NCBI GenBank assembly: GCA_021797265.1
Contig: JAJZZZ010000041.1
Coordinates: 1 to 11,396, forward strand
Direction of reading: 5' to 3'
Length of the DNA: 11,396 nt
DNA from: Thermoplasmata archaeon
Lineage (GTDB): Archaea > Thermoplasmatota > Thermoplasmata > Thermoplasmatales > Thermoplasmataceae
The notes beneath the pieces were generated by a model. The model was not told where the DNA came from. It saw only the letters and a program-made list of their open reading frames with translations, and ran no database searches. The position numbers and the translations under genes were made by a program. This document shows, piece by piece, positions 11,289-11,396 of this stretch (positions within the stretch are counted from its first letter, which is position 1; the number at the start of each line of letters is the position of its first letter).

Positions 11289-11396
11289 TTGAAGAGAAGT
11301 TCAAGAGACTGGAAAAAGCGCGGTAAAATGCGCTGGAAATGGAGAAAAAAGAGAATTCGAAGACTGAAGAGAGAACGAAAGGCAAACAGAGAGTAA
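11289..11396 (+). CDS. rpl41e: Large-subunit ribosomal protein eL41
   Basis: A tiny, highly basic ribosomal protein that forms a single helix buried in rRNA at the subunit interface. The frame ends at the TAA occupying the last three bases. The C-terminal 22 residues ([18 protein letters not shown], then ANRE) match the eL41 pattern (human MRAKWRKKRMRRLKRKRRK, quoted from memory). The Shine-Dalgarno sequence points to TTG at 11289, giving 35 residues with an extra basic N-terminus, [13 protein letters not shown]. The alternative, ATG at 11328, gives the canonical short form. Over half the residues are Lys or Arg, and the composition and motif leave little doubt about identity. The start is less certain. 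The gene is shorter than default gene-calling limits and is easily missed. Confidence 0.88.
   Translation: MKRSSRDWKKRGKMRWKWRKKRIRRLKRERKANRE

Noticed and set aside
1..11396. Mobile elements, CRISPR arrays or a defence or phage region
   Set aside because: No transposase or integrase, terminal inverted repeats, regularly spaced repeats or phage-like genes were seen. Gene content is housekeeping throughout.

Overview
The window looks like chromosomal DNA of a thermoacidophilic archaeon of the order Thermoplasmatales (class Thermoplasmata). The evidence is the set of archaeal information-processing genes (TATA-binding protein, archaeal-length TruD, the DP1 small subunit of DNA polymerase D, ribosomal protein eL41, a family-4 uracil-DNA glycosylase), the futalosine-type menaquinone genes found in this lineage, a surface protein crowded with N-glycosylation sequons, and TATA boxes repeatedly placed 22-29 nt before start codons, as expected for leaderless mRNAs. 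Base composition is mid-to-high 40s percent GC by eye, closer to Thermoplasma than to Ferroplasma or Picrophilus. The genus cannot be fixed from the sequence alone.

Layout. 1-264: 3' end of the TATA-binding protein gene (+). 265-1482: truD (-), its stop codon abutting the TBP stop. 1511-2620: mqnC (-), just upstream of truD and probably co-transcribed with it. 2621-2907: divergent promoter region with a stem-loop. 2908-4023: mqnE (+). 4036-4209: an unrecognised 57-codon gene on the minus strand with a near-ideal promoter. 4335-5078: a divergent mqnA (+). 5165-6622: guaB (IMP dehydrogenase, +), ending in a stem-loop. 6677-7534: a membrane-anchored, sequon-rich surface protein of unknown function (+). 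7624-8241: family-4 uracil-DNA glycosylase (-). 8311-9216: EamA/DMT transporter (-). 9313-10725: polymerase D small subunit (+). 10734-11075: small helical protein of unknown function (-). 11218-11286: a possible 22-codon leader ORF. 11289-11396: eL41, whose stop codon is the last three bases of the window.

Two themes stand out. The first is menaquinone synthesis by the futalosine route: MqnA (chorismate dehydration), MqnE (radical-SAM aminofutalosine synthase) and MqnC (radical-SAM cyclisation) lie within 3.6 kb, while the hydrolase/deaminase step and MqnD are not in the window. The second is information processing and nucleotide supply: TBP, TruD, GuaB, Udg, DP1 and eL41. No mobile element, CRISPR array, tRNA or rRNA was seen. 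The window is essentially a housekeeping region. The best candidates for something undescribed are small: the 57-aa minus-strand gene, the 22-codon ORF coupled to eL41, the surface glycoprotein and several promoter dyads.
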